A DNA stretch of 45,258 nt. Origin: Candidatus Bathyarchaeota archaeon. Lineage in GTDB: Archaea; Thermoproteota; Bathyarchaeia; Bathyarchaeales; UBA233. The DNA lies in NCBI GenBank assembly GCA_004376975.1, contig SOJA01000038.1, positions 1 through 45,258 on the forward strand, written 5' to 3'. The notes beneath the pieces were generated by a model that did no database searches, was not told the origin of the DNA, and saw only the letters and a program-made list of their open reading frames with translations. Both the position numbers and the translations under genes were made by a program. Below are positions 16,100 to 23,873 of this stretch, one piece after another. Each line of letters opens with the position of its first letter. The first letter of the stretch is position 1.

Positions 16100-16473
16100 T
16101 GATGGATAACTACAGAAGAAGTTGGGCACTGCGCTATCTACGCGAAGCAAAGGCAGAATTGGAAGCCGCTAGGAAAATGCCTTACATAGCGCCAAGCCTT
16201 CTTTTGGAAGCTATGAGAAAAGCTCGAAACGCTATTTATTACAGCTTAGGGGAACCAGCCTTCATAGAAAACATCCTCAAGGAAACTTCAGAAAAAACTC
16301 AGGGAATAGAAAGCCCAGTTTTGAGGTGCCTCATAGGGATTGAAGAAACGGTGCAGGAACTAACTCAGCTGAAACAGGCAGATGGAGAAATTGCTATGAA
16401 ACAGGCAGATAGTCTAGTACAACTTGCCGCAGACATAGTTGAAACTCTGACTGGAGAAGAAATAGAAGAGTAA
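16099..16473 (+). CDS. Small all-helical protein, HEPN-like
   Basis: The 124-residue protein is predicted to be entirely helical. It has an N-terminal SWALRYLREAKAELEAARK helix, a central LLLEAMRKARNAIYYSLGEP segment and a long C-terminal helix ending in EEIEE. The layout resembles HEPN-domain proteins, but the catalytic RxxxxH motif of HEPN RNases is not seen. The ATG overlaps the stop of the eS17-like gene (TGATG), so the pair is translationally coupled and probably works in ribosome-related or RNA-related biology; that is inference. A second ATG directly follows the first, so the start could be 16102. The gene ends before a probable terminator at 16475-16499. Confidence 0.6.
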   Translation: MMDNYRRSWALRYLREAKAELEAARKMPYIAPSLLLEAMRKARNAIYYSLGEPAFIENILKETSEKTQGIESPVLRCLIGIEETVQELTQLKQADGEIAMKQADSLVQLAADIVETLTGEEIEE

Positions 16474-16474
16474 G

Positions 16475-16499
16475 AAAGCGAAATTTTTTTAAGCGCTTT
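16475..16499 (+). terminator. Terminator of the eS17-like operon
   Basis: AAAGCG (16475-16480) can pair with CGCTTT (16494-16499), and a run of seven T lies between them (16484-16490). The element starts immediately after the stop codon of the upstream gene. The rest of the convergent gap to 16755 shows no gene or RNA that I can support. Confidence 0.45.
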
Positions 16500-16755
16500 G
16501 GACGTACGATCCAGATTCTAAGCACTGTTCTTAACGAGATTAGCAAAGGAAACACACAAACACCTTACCATTTTGCCAGAAAGACAACTTACGTAGAACA
16601 AATACAACAGCACCGTTAGGAAATGATCCGGACCCCATGATAACGCTTCTTTTACGAGTCATATTGGAAACATGTGAAAACCCACGGAGTTTTCCAAGAG
16701 TTCAATACCTTCAATTCGGGTGTCATTCAAAGTAGTACAGCAAAAATGGAAACCG

Positions 16756-18027
16756 TTAGAGTTTTTCTCCAAGCGAAAGATCCATCATCGTGAAACCAGA
16801 AACCATTTTCGGATAGAAATCCGTGGATTTTTCAGGCATTCTTTCACGATTTCGCGCTATTTCCAAAACCGTTTCTGGGGTTGTTGAATTGACTAAGAAC
16901 GCTAACTTTGCTTCTCCAGTATCCACTTTTCTTATAGCATCTTTTATCCATCTTACGTAGAGTATATCATCGTCGATTTTCAGCTTGCCGGTTTTCATGA
17001 CAGCTTTGAAAATGACATCCCTCAGTACAGTTACGTCAAGAGAACACAACGTATCTGACCAAGTAGTATCCATGAATTGTGAAACATTCTTTTCATTTTT
17101 CAGCAATAGGCCATAAGCCTTTTTGCCATCATAGACGCAGAAAGCATGCTTGTTATTATCCAGAAAACTCCTGAGGTTTTCAGCATCAGCATTAATTTCT
17201 GAAACTGCGAAAAATTTTTGGAAGCCCTGTAGAGTATCAGTGGTCAACTCGATTCTTTTAAGAAGACGATGTATTGGCAAAATAATTAGTCCTTCATCCT
17301 GGATGGGAACCATATAACTCATTCGAAAGTTGAATGCTGAATTTTTATCCCACTCTTCATGTCTGCGCCTTTCATTTCTGTATGCGATAGCTGTCTCATA
17401 TCTATGATGACCATCAGCAATCACAAACTGCTCATCTATCACCGCTTCTTGAATCAGTTTTATGTTTTCCGGGTTAGTTAGTCTCCAGATAAGATTTCTA
17501 ACTCCTAAAGAGTCGTTTGTGTCTATGAGTGGACGAGTTTTGGCTATTTGAGCAAAAAAATTAATAGTTATCCTCTCTGGGTCTGGATAAAGTAGAAATC
17601 CAGTTTCAAGGCTCCTTTGAGTTGCACGCAGCATGTTTAATCGGTCGGTCTTCGGGCCTTTATGTGTAATCTCATGAGGGAGAACTTTGTTTTCTTCATA
17701 CGGCTGCAAGCGCAAAGCAGCAATGAAACCTGTGCGAGTGTAGATTTTTCCCAAGAGTTCAAATTCTTGTCTGTAGACAAAAATCGCCGGTTCTTTATCC
17801 TTGCTTAATATTCCTTCTTTTATCCATCGGAGTATTCGCTGTTTGGATATTTCGTATCTGTTTTCTTCAACTGGCAGTGTTAGTCGACAGTAGTTATACC
17901 TTGATTTTCTATAGTATTCCCTCTGCATATCCTGATCAATTTTATCGTATGGTTGCGTGATTAGATTTTCTAGGTCACCTGCTTTTTCGGTATAGCGGGT
18001 AGCTCTGAATGGCCTAATTTCGACCAT
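16756..18027 (-). CDS. DUF1015 protein linked to serine biosynthesis
   Basis: The 423-residue protein carries the DUF1015 hallmarks: MVEIRPFRATRY at the start with a TQPYD motif, HEITHKGPKTDRL at about 118-129, and the most conserved FVIADGHHRYETA at about 201-213. The ATG at 18027 is chosen because GGTGAG (18037-18042) stands nine bases upstream and the family usually begins here; a longer frame reaches 18063 inside serA. DUF1015 genes are widely found next to serA and a serine-type aminotransferase, as here, and the biochemical role is not established to my knowledge. The DGHHR motif recalls the ParB/sulfiredoxin-like serine kinase. No phosphoserine phosphatase is in the window, so a role in the last step, or as a regulator, is a reasonable hypothesis. 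Confidence 0.85.
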   Translation of the reverse strand: MVEIRPFRATRYTEKAGDLENLITQPYDKIDQDMQREYYRKSRYNYCRLTLPVEENRYEISKQRILRWIKEGILSKDKEPAIFVYRQEFELLGKIYTRTGFIAALRLQPYEENKVLPHEITHKGPKTDRLNMLRATQRSLETGFLLYPDPERITINFFAQIAKTRPLIDTNDSLGVRNLIWRLTNPENIKLIQEAVIDEQFVIADGHHRYETAIAYRNERRRHEEWDKNSAFNFRMSYMVPIQDEGLIILPIHRLLKRIELTTDTLQGFQKFFAVSEINADAENLRSFLDNNKHAFCVYDGKKAYGLLLKNEKNVSQFMDTTWSDTLCSLDVTVLRDVIFKAVMKTGKLKIDDDILYVRWIKDAIRKVDTGEAKLAFLVNSTTPETVLEIARNRERMPEKSTDFYPKMVSGFTMMDLSLGEKL

Positions 18028-18037
18028 ACAATCCGAC

Positions 18038-18937
18038 TCACCTAAGCTTCTCCAGTTCCTCAATCACCCTTTCAGCAACTTGCACGCCCGCTCTCAACTG
18101 TGCTTCACTAGTTTGAGCGCCTATATGAGGCGTTGCATGAACATTTTCAAGCGTAAGCAACTTGTGATTTCCAGGTGGTTCTTCTTCAAAAACATCCACT
18201 GCTACAGCTTTGACCATGCCAGATACAAGAGCTTGGTGCAGTGCCTCCTGGTCCACTACTCCGCCTCGTGAACAGTCAACTATCATGACTCCACTTTTCA
18301 TCATCTTGAATTCTCTTATTGATAGCATATGTCTGGTTTGAGGAGTCAACGGAACATGAATTGAGATAAAGTCGGCTTTAGGAAGCATTTCTTCCATAGA
18401 AACAAATCTGTCATAAACTCTGCTTCTTACAACAATCACTTTCATGTCCAAGGCTAACGCCAGTTTCTCAACAATCTTCGCGATGTTTCCGTATCCTATT
18501 AACCCAAGGGTTTTTCCATGGATTTCCACGCCTTTGAGTTCCTTCTTCACCCATTTTCCCTCGCGAAGACTGATAGTTCCTTTAACTATGCCTCTTGCCA
18601 GAGCAAGCAAATGACCAAACGCCAACTCAGCAACACTGTTGGCGGATGCTTGCGGAGTATTCACTACAGTGATGCCCATTTCCCTGGCTTTTTCCAGATC
18701 AATGTTGTCCAAGCCAATGCCTGCTCGCCCTATGACTTTAAGGTTTCTTGCATTAGCAATTAGGCTCCCCTTGACTTTTGTGGCTGACCGGATAATAAGC
18801 GCATCGTATTCACCTACGATCTTAGGAAGGTTATCTTTAGGCATGTCCCATGCTTTCGTAACTTCGTAACCTTTCTCTTCAAACAGTCTTAAGCCTTCAT
18901 CAGCGATTTTGTCGCAGATTAGGATTCTAGACGCCAT
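18038..18937 (-). CDS. serA: D-3-phosphoglycerate dehydrogenase-like, short form
   Basis: This enzyme would oxidise 3-phosphoglycerate to 3-phosphohydroxypyruvate. The 299 residues are the short type without the C-terminal ACT or intervening domains, so serine feedback through ACT is absent. Visible are GRAGIGLDNID at 70-80, the nucleotide motif GLIGYGNIA at about 145-153, and catalytic residues Arg224 (DCSRGG), Glu253 (VFEEEPP) and His271 (TPHIG). After the second beta strand the sequence is VIVVRSR rather than the acidic residue typical of NAD enzymes, which hints at NADP(H) use. It overlaps the aminotransferase gene by 11 bases and is followed by DUF1015, forming a three-gene serine operon. 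Related 2-hydroxyacid dehydrogenases act on other substrates, but the context favours SerA. Confidence 0.88.
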   Translation of the reverse strand: MASRILICDKIADEGLRLFEEKGYEVTKAWDMPKDNLPKIVGEYDALIIRSATKVKGSLIANARNLKVIGRAGIGLDNIDLEKAREMGITVVNTPQASANSVAELAFGHLLALARGIVKGTISLREGKWVKKELKGVEIHGKTLGLIGYGNIAKIVEKLALALDMKVIVVRSRVYDRFVSMEEMLPKADFISIHVPLTPQTRHMLSIREFKMMKSGVMIVDCSRGGVVDQEALHQALVSGMVKAVAVDVFEEEPPGNHKLLTLENVHATPHIGAQTSEAQLRAGVQVAERVIEELEKLR

Positions 18938-20033
18938 TTTCTTTCCCTAGACCCCAGATTTCATTAATATGCTGGAGAACCTCTTTGATTCCTTCAAGAT
19001 TCCATTCACCCATATGACCAATGCGGAAGGTTTGTTCAGCTAGTTTACCATAGCCATTGGAAATCATAAAATGTTTTTCTGCCAGTTTCTCATTCAGTTC
19101 TTTCACGCTTTTTCCCAGAGTGTTTTTGATGCATGTGACTGTGACTGATTCGTATCCTGGTTCGGCGAACAACCCGAGATATTTCTTTGCCCAGTTTTGT
19201 GTGTATTCTGCCATGGCTTTGTGTCTTTGATAGACACCTTCAGGTGTTTGCTCAAGCAACAGATCCATTCGTTTATCAAGTGCATATAGAAGCGAGATGT
19301 TTGGGGTGAATGGTGTCTGATGTTTTCTCTCGTAGTACTCGAAAATGCGAACCATATCGGTATACAAGCCTCGACTAGGCAATTCCCGAGCTCTTTCCAA
19401 GGCTCTATCACTGACGATTCCGACTGCTAACCCTGGAGGCAAAGCAAAACATTTTTGTGTTGAAGCAAAGATGACGTCACAATCGATCTCTGACGGTAAT
19501 GTTTTGTCACCTACCATTCCAGAAATGCTATCAATCGCAATCATCAGATCGGGATAGTCTCTTCTCACCATTTTTCCAATTTTATATATCGGGTTTCGTA
19601 CTCCAGTTGATGTTTCATTGTGACAAACAGCTAATGTGTCATAATCTCCTGAACCAAGTTTTTCCATTATCATCTCTGGCTTAACTGCTTTTCCCCACTC
19701 CACTTCAAGAAAGTCAACTTTCTTACCGCACGCTTGAATAGCTTTGCCAAACCTTTCAGAGAACGCTCCGTTAGTGCAAGCGAGGGCTTTTTCCTTCACA
19801 AGGCTTCTACCAACTATGTCGAACCACAGTGTTCCAGAAGATGTAGTGACACCGGGTTTATAGGTATCTGGCAACTGAAAAAATCCATTAAGTTTTTCGA
19901 TGATTCCCGTATATAATTCTGAAAATTCTTTAGTTCGATGTCCAATCAGAAAGCGACCTTGTTCACCAAGCATTTCTTCGCTTACTTCAGTCGGTCCAGG
20001 TATTAACAATTTCTTATGCATTTTCTCCACCAT
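18927..20033 (-). CDS. Class V aminotransferase (serine/phosphoserine or alanine-glyoxylate type)
   Basis: This PLP enzyme resembles serine-pyruvate, alanine-glyoxylate and archaeal phosphoserine aminotransferases. In the 368 residues, LLIPGPTEVSEEM opens the protein, TTSSGTLWFD and CTNGAFSERFG form the cofactor pocket, ETSTGVRNP and DSISGMVGD follow, and the Schiff-base lysine is Lys194 in ASTQKCFALPPG. HxGHMGEWN-like residues (RIGHMGEWN) are near the end. It is first in the operon with serA and DUF1015, so transamination of 3-phosphohydroxypyruvate to phosphoserine is the leading guess. Hydroxypyruvate/glyoxylate transamination linked to the neighbouring reductase and glycerate kinase is the alternative. 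A TATA-like AGTATTTAAC (20063-20072, read on minus) gives a leader of about ten bases. A second in-frame ATG lies four codons in. Confidence 0.87.
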   Translation of the reverse strand: MVEKMHKKLLIPGPTEVSEEMLGEQGRFLIGHRTKEFSELYTGIIEKLNGFFQLPDTYKPGVTTSSGTLWFDIVGRSLVKEKALACTNGAFSERFGKAIQACGKKVDFLEVEWGKAVKPEMIMEKLGSGDYDTLAVCHNETSTGVRNPIYKIGKMVRRDYPDLMIAIDSISGMVGDKTLPSEIDCDVIFASTQKCFALPPGLAVGIVSDRALERARELPSRGLYTDMVRIFEYYERKHQTPFTPNISLLYALDKRMDLLLEQTPEGVYQRHKAMAEYTQNWAKKYLGLFAEPGYESVTVTCIKNTLGKSVKELNEKLAEKHFMISNGYGKLAEQTFRIGHMGEWNLEGIKEVLQHINEIWGLGKENGV

Positions 20034-20121
20034 TTAATATAGAAACAGTTTACAGAAAATACAGTATTTAACCATTTACGCGCGGTTTTTCACATTCAAT
20101 GCATCAAGGAACGAAAATCAG

Positions 20122-21114
20122 CTAAGCTTTAGAATCTGAGGAGCCTCCGCAGTTTACCAGATTCGGCGGAACTTTTCCCTCAAAGAAGGCAATCAGGTTT
20201 TCCGCAACCATCTCCGCCATTCTAGAACGCGTCTCATAGCTACTGCTAGATACATGTGGAGCTAACACAATATTGTCAAGCTTGAACAACGGATTATCAA
20301 TTGTTGTGGGTTCTCGCTCAAAAACGTCTAATCCAGCCCCAGCGATCCACCCTTCTTTTAACGCACGGTAAAGTGCTTTCTCATCTATTATTGTGCCTCT
20401 TGAATTGTTTATGAGGTAAGCAGTCTTTTTCATAAGCCTAAGCTTCTCCTCGTTTATCATGTGATAAGTCTGCTTCGTTAAAGGAACATGAATGCTGATG
20501 AAATCTGACTGCTTAACAAGCACGTCTAAGTCCACGTTTGTTGCACCTAAATCCCTTTCTAGCCTAGGTCTAGAAACAACATCGTAGTAGAGAATGTTCA
20601 TGTTGAAACCTCTCGCTCTCCTCGCAATAGCTGAGCCTATCCTTCCAGCACCGATTATGCCTATTGTTGCACCATGAACGTCTCTGCCTTGTAACATGCT
20701 GGGGTGCCATCCAACCTCCCATTTCCCAGTGCGGACATACAGGTCTGCTTCAACAACACGCCTTGAAACGGCCATTAAAAGGGCCCAAGCAAAATCCGCT
20801 GTGGTTTCGGTTAATACTTCAGGCGTGTTTGTCACGTAGATTCCTCTTTTCGTGGCTTCTTTTACGTCTATGTTGTCGAAGCCAACTGCCATCTGAGCAA
20901 CAATCTTCAATTTGGGTGCTGCATCAAAAACTTCTGCATCGATTTTGTCCGACAAAAGTGAAACAAGAGCGCTCACTTCTTCTACATTTTCTATTATCAC
21001 TTCTTTCGGTGGCGGAGCATAGTTAGGCCAAACCTCAGTGTCGAAACGCTCTTTTATCTTCTTTAGACCCCTCTCAGGAATTTCTCGGGTGACGTAAACT
21101 TTTGGTTTGGACAT
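20122..21114 (-). CDS. gyaR: Glyoxylate/hydroxypyruvate reductase
   Basis: This D-2-hydroxyacid dehydrogenase closely follows archaeal glyoxylate reductase. In 330 residues: MAVGFDNIDV near 75-84, the characteristic TETTADFAWALLMA, WHPSMLQG, the nucleotide motif GAGRIG at 155-160, and catalytic Arg239, Glu268 and His287 (LAPHVSSSS). It interconverts glyoxylate with glycolate or hydroxypyruvate with D-glycerate. The divergent gene across the promoter region encodes glycerate kinase, so conversion of hydroxypyruvate to glycerate and then to 2-phosphoglycerate is a natural route. A TATA-like CCTTTATTAG (21144-21153) on the opposite reading precedes a very short leader. The C-terminal tail NCGGSSDSKA is extra relative to family members. 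Confidence 0.9.
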   Translation of the reverse strand: MSKPKVYVTREIPERGLKKIKERFDTEVWPNYAPPPKEVIIENVEEVSALVSLLSDKIDAEVFDAAPKLKIVAQMAVGFDNIDVKEATKRGIYVTNTPEVLTETTADFAWALLMAVSRRVVEADLYVRTGKWEVGWHPSMLQGRDVHGATIGIIGAGRIGSAIARRARGFNMNILYYDVVSRPRLERDLGATNVDLDVLVKQSDFISIHVPLTKQTYHMINEEKLRLMKKTAYLINNSRGTIIDEKALYRALKEGWIAGAGLDVFEREPTTIDNPLFKLDNIVLAPHVSSSSYETRSRMAEMVAENLIAFFEGKVPPNLVNCGGSSDSKA

Positions 21115-21211
21115 AAAAACTCACTAGCACGACTTTACGGAATCCTTTATTAGCATTAACTTATTACACTTGCGCGTTAAATCCCTAGCGGATTAATAAC
21201 AGGTCAACTGA

Positions 21212-22588
21212 ATGATAACAATAAAGAACAGAGAGCAGCTTGTTGAAAATGGTGTGACACAGCCTGACAGAAAAGCTAGGGCACTAGCCCTCAAAAGTCT
21301 TGAATATGCATTGAACGCCGTGGATCCGAAACAATTAATCAAGTCAAAACTTTTTCTCAAAAATTCTGTGCTCAAAGTAAAGGGACATTCCTTCGATTTA
21401 GAAAAATTCAAGAACATTTTTGTCATTGGTGGCGGAAAAGCAAGCGGCTCGATGGCTGAAGCCGTGGAACAAAGCTTAGGTGAATACATAACGAATGGAT
21501 TTGTAAATGTTCCACATGACAGCCGATCCGAAACGGAAATTATAAAGCTTCACAAGGCAAACCATCCAATCCCTGACAGGGCAGGGGTTAAAGGAACACA
21601 TTGTATGTTGAAAATCGCTGAACATGCAAGAAAGAAAGATTTTATCATATGCTTGCTTTCAGGCGGAGGTTCAAGCCTTATGCCCTTGCCACGCGGTGAA
21701 ATAACCATAAACGACAAGAGAAAGATCACTGATACATTACTCAAGTGTGGAGCAACAATAAACGAGATTAACACTGTTAGGAAGCACATTTCAGATTTTA
21801 AGGGAGGATGGCTAGCGAAAAAAGCTTATCCAGCCACTGTTCTGAATATCATACTTTCAGATGTTGTGGGAGACTCGTTAGATGTTATTGCTTCAGGTCC
21901 AACTGTCCCGGATTCAACAAGCTCCAACGATGCCATAAGAGTTTTGAAGAGATACAGTTTGTGGGACAAGACTGCAGCATCCATCAGAAAAGTTTTGTCA
22001 GATCAAGAAAAAGGCCTTATTCCGGATACCCCCAAAGCAACTGATAAATCATTCAAGAAAGTTTACAATGTTATAATTGGAAACAATAGGGATGCAAGCC
22101 TTGCAGCGTGTGAACACTTGAGTTCTTCTGGGCTGAACACGCTTTTGTTGACCTCAACTTTGGAAGGAGAAGCCAGGCAAGTCGGAGTCAAGCTGGCCTC
22201 AATAGCCCGAAAGGTTTCCTTATCTGGAAAACCCGTTCCAAAACCAGCAGGCTTAGTTGCAGGTGGAGAAACAACAGTTACAGTGACTGGAAGGGGTTTG
22301 GGAGGAAGAAACCAGGAAATATCTCTAGCAGCTGCGTTAAATATTAGTGATATGAACAGGGTTGTTGTGGCTTCATTAAGTACAGATGGTACAGACGGCC
22401 CGACAGATGCTGCTGGAGCTATTGCTGATGGAAAAACCACTTGTAGAGCAGCAAAGATGAAGTTATATCCTAAAGAATTCTTAGCTAAGAATGATTCTTA
22501 TAACTTCTTTTCAAAGCTCGACGATCTTATATTCACGGGACCGACAGGCACAAATGTTAACGATGTTTCTCTTATACTGGTTTTATAA
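21212..22588 (+). CDS. Glycerate 2-kinase, MOFRL type
   Basis: It phosphorylates D-glycerate to 2-phosphoglycerate with ATP. The 458 residues show the GckA/MOFRL layout: FVIGGGKASGSMAEAVE near 70-86, KANHPIPDRAGVKGT, the Gly/Ser-rich LLSGGGSSLMPLP, then INTVRKHISDFKGGWLA and the ILSDVVGDSLDVIASGPTVPD stretch, and C-terminally GLGGRNQE with STDGTDGPTDAAGA. All are family hallmarks. It is divergent from the glyoxylate/hydroxypyruvate reductase, completing a serine-to-glycolysis route with the aminotransferase. A TATA-like GTTAAATC near 21172-21179 predicts a leader of about 14 bases with AGGT. The 3' end is 20 bases from the MoaD-like gene, so read-through transcription is possible. Confidence 0.93.
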   Translation: MITIKNREQLVENGVTQPDRKARALALKSLEYALNAVDPKQLIKSKLFLKNSVLKVKGHSFDLEKFKNIFVIGGGKASGSMAEAVEQSLGEYITNGFVNVPHDSRSETEIIKLHKANHPIPDRAGVKGTHCMLKIAEHARKKDFIICLLSGGGSSLMPLPRGEITINDKRKITDTLLKCGATINEINTVRKHISDFKGGWLAKKAYPATVLNIILSDVVGDSLDVIASGPTVPDSTSSNDAIRVLKRYSLWDKTAASIRKVLSDQEKGLIPDTPKATDKSFKKVYNVIIGNNRDASLAACEHLSSSGLNTLLLTSTLEGEARQVGVKLASIARKVSLSGKPVPKPAGLVAGGETTVTVTGRGLGGRNQEISLAAALNISDMNRVVVASLSTDGTDGPTDAAGAIADGKTTCRAAKMKLYPKEFLAKNDSYNFFSKLDDLIFTGPTGTNVNDVSLILVL

Positions 22589-22608
22589 AAAAAAGAAGGG
22601 GACAAAAA

Positions 22609-22893
22609 ACGAAGGTAACTATCAAGCTTTTTGGAGTTTATTATAGTATTACAGGCAAAAAAAAACTAGTCATTAAGTTCAAAGATGTAGTTCCTCTGAA
22701 AGAAGCCATAAAAGAAATTGTCAAGGAAATTCCAGAACTTAAGCGGACAATAATCGACCCTTATCTGGAAGATCCGAGGTCCAACACGCTTATACTCGTA
22801 AATGAAAGGGAAATCAGCGTCCTAGATGGTTTGGAAACTATACTTGAAGAGGGAGACGAGGTAATTTTTATTCCGATTTTGCATACTGGATGA
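22609..22893 (+). CDS. MoaD/ThiS-type ubiquitin-like protein with ACG start
   Basis: The frame encodes a beta-grasp protein of 94 residues: KVTIKLFGVYYSITGKKK, then FKDVVPLKEAIKEIVKEIPEL, then NTLILVNEREISVLDGLETIL and EEGDEVIFIPILHTG. These match MoaD-like sulfur carriers or archaeal small modifiers. No ATG, GTG or TTG occurs at the N-terminus after the in-frame stop at 22558; the codon before AAG-GTA is ACG, with AAGGGG (22596-22601) seven bases upstream, exactly where a start would be. Either ACG is used or an ATG was lost by one transition. The C-terminus is His-Thr-Gly rather than the Gly-Gly needed for adenylation. The gene may therefore be decaying or may act without conjugation. The downstream partner, a cofE-like gene, is truncated. 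Confidence 0.6.
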   Translation, partial: TKVTIKLFGVYYSITGKKKLVIKFKDVVPLKEAIKEIVKEIPELKRTIIDPYLEDPRSNTLILVNEREISVLDGLETILEEGDEVIFIPILHTG

Positions 22894-22900
22894 GAATTGT

Positions 22901-23134
22901 ATGAAGCTTTGTGCAATTAGAACAGGAATTGTAAAAACTGGCGAAAACTTAGTTGTATTGATTCTGGAATCGCTGAAGAGGCAAAATCAACAATTGGAAG
23001 ATGGTGATTTATTGGCTTTAGCCTCGAAAATCGTAGCATATACTGAGGGGCGTGTGACAAAATTATGTAATGTTAAGCCTTCAGCGCGCGCGATTACTGT
23101 TTGTCGCTTTTTGTCAAGTCTTGGAGTCGTTTGA
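22901..23134 (+). pseudogene. CofE-like F420 gamma-glutamyl ligase, N-terminal stump
   Basis: The 77 codons read as the N-terminus of coenzyme F420-0:L-glutamate ligase: IRTGIVKTGENLVVLILESLKRQ, then LEDGDLLALASKIVAYTEGRVTKL and VKPSARA. Family proteins are about 250 residues; here homology ends at about residue 64 (near 23092), and the frame then runs antisense through the 3' end of the intact nadM gene before stopping. The overlap of 41 bases with nadM marks the truncation point. No remainder of the gene was found on the other side. A deletion or rearrangement joined this 5' piece to nadM. It is very unlikely to be functional, and a full copy may exist elsewhere in the genome. Confidence 0.75.
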
Positions 23135-23618
23135 CTCCGTCAATCTCCCTGATAAATTCAGCCACGCTCTTGGGAACAAGGCTCTCCCAGTTTTCTTCAT
23201 TAATCATTCTCTCTCTGATTTCAGTTGAGGAGTAGATCTTTCGCTTATGAAAACGAATGGGTTTGACCTCATATTCAGCCTCTATAAAGAGCCTCCGTGT
23301 TAACGGCTCGTTAGAATAGATCACATCAAATCTTGGAGTATAACCCTTCAAAGCTGAAACCCACATTACATGAAAAATCACATCAGGCACAGGCACAACC
23401 CAAACCCGTCTGCAATCTATTCCAGCCTCTTTCAAAGCTCTACAAATCATAACCAACCTTTCGCCAGCAGTAAAAGGATCATCAACACTGTGACTATATT
23501 GTGCACTTCCAACGACAATAACAAGTTCATCAACCTCCTTCAAAACATCCTTTATAGCCTCAAGATGGCCAAAATGAAACGGCTGAAATCTCCCAACAAA
23601 AAGTCCACGCTTAACCAT
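23094..23618 (-). CDS. nadM: Nicotinamide-nucleotide adenylyltransferase, archaeal type
   Basis: It joins NMN and ATP to form NAD. The 174 residues begin MVKRGLFVGRFQPFHFGHLE, with the nucleotidyltransferase HxGH motif (HFGH at 15-18). Further motifs are IVVGSAQYSHSVDDPFTAGER and the C-terminal KIYSSTEIRERM, the counterpart of the ISSTxxR motif. WVVPVPD and YSNEPL are also typical of the archaeal enzymes. Length matches the family. GGGTGA lies just before the ATG. NadC is encoded 2.8 kb downstream on the other strand, so two NAD-synthesis genes fall in the window. The gene's 3' end overlaps the cofE stump but is itself complete. Confidence 0.94.
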   Translation of the reverse strand: MVKRGLFVGRFQPFHFGHLEAIKDVLKEVDELVIVVGSAQYSHSVDDPFTAGERLVMICRALKEAGIDCRRVWVVPVPDVIFHVMWVSALKGYTPRFDVIYSNEPLTRRLFIEAEYEVKPIRFHKRKIYSSTEIRERMINEENWESLVPKSVAEFIREIDGVKRLQDLTKSDKQ

Positions 23619-23724
23619 TAATCACCCTCGCAAACACTATTACAAACATGAACGAATTAACATTTACCCTTTTCTGCCGTTTCAACATAAACTCAACAGG
23701 AAACAAACATGAAATCCCTTGACA

Positions 23725-23736
23725 TTGAGCTCAATC
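23725..23736. promoter_or_regulatory. 12-base palindrome between nadM and the proteasome gene
   Basis: ATTGAGCTCAAT is perfectly self-complementary and lies between the divergent nadM (start 23618) and proteasome beta (start 23874) genes, too far from either TATA candidate to be assigned. It may be a regulator site or a chance palindrome. Confidence 0.2.
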
Positions 23737-23873
23737 GCTCAACATTACAGCTCCCATTTTTACGCTTAGAATTTGCGCATACCAGCTGCAATGTAGAAGA
23801 AGAGTCAATAACAGTGATATAACATAAACTTAATAGGTTGTCTTACATATACCAACGAGAAAAGGTGAAAGGC

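Noticed and set aside
22063..22440. Minus-strand open frame of 125 residues inside the glycerate kinase gene
   Set aside because: It is antisense to a clear glycerate kinase with all motifs, and has no family features of its own.
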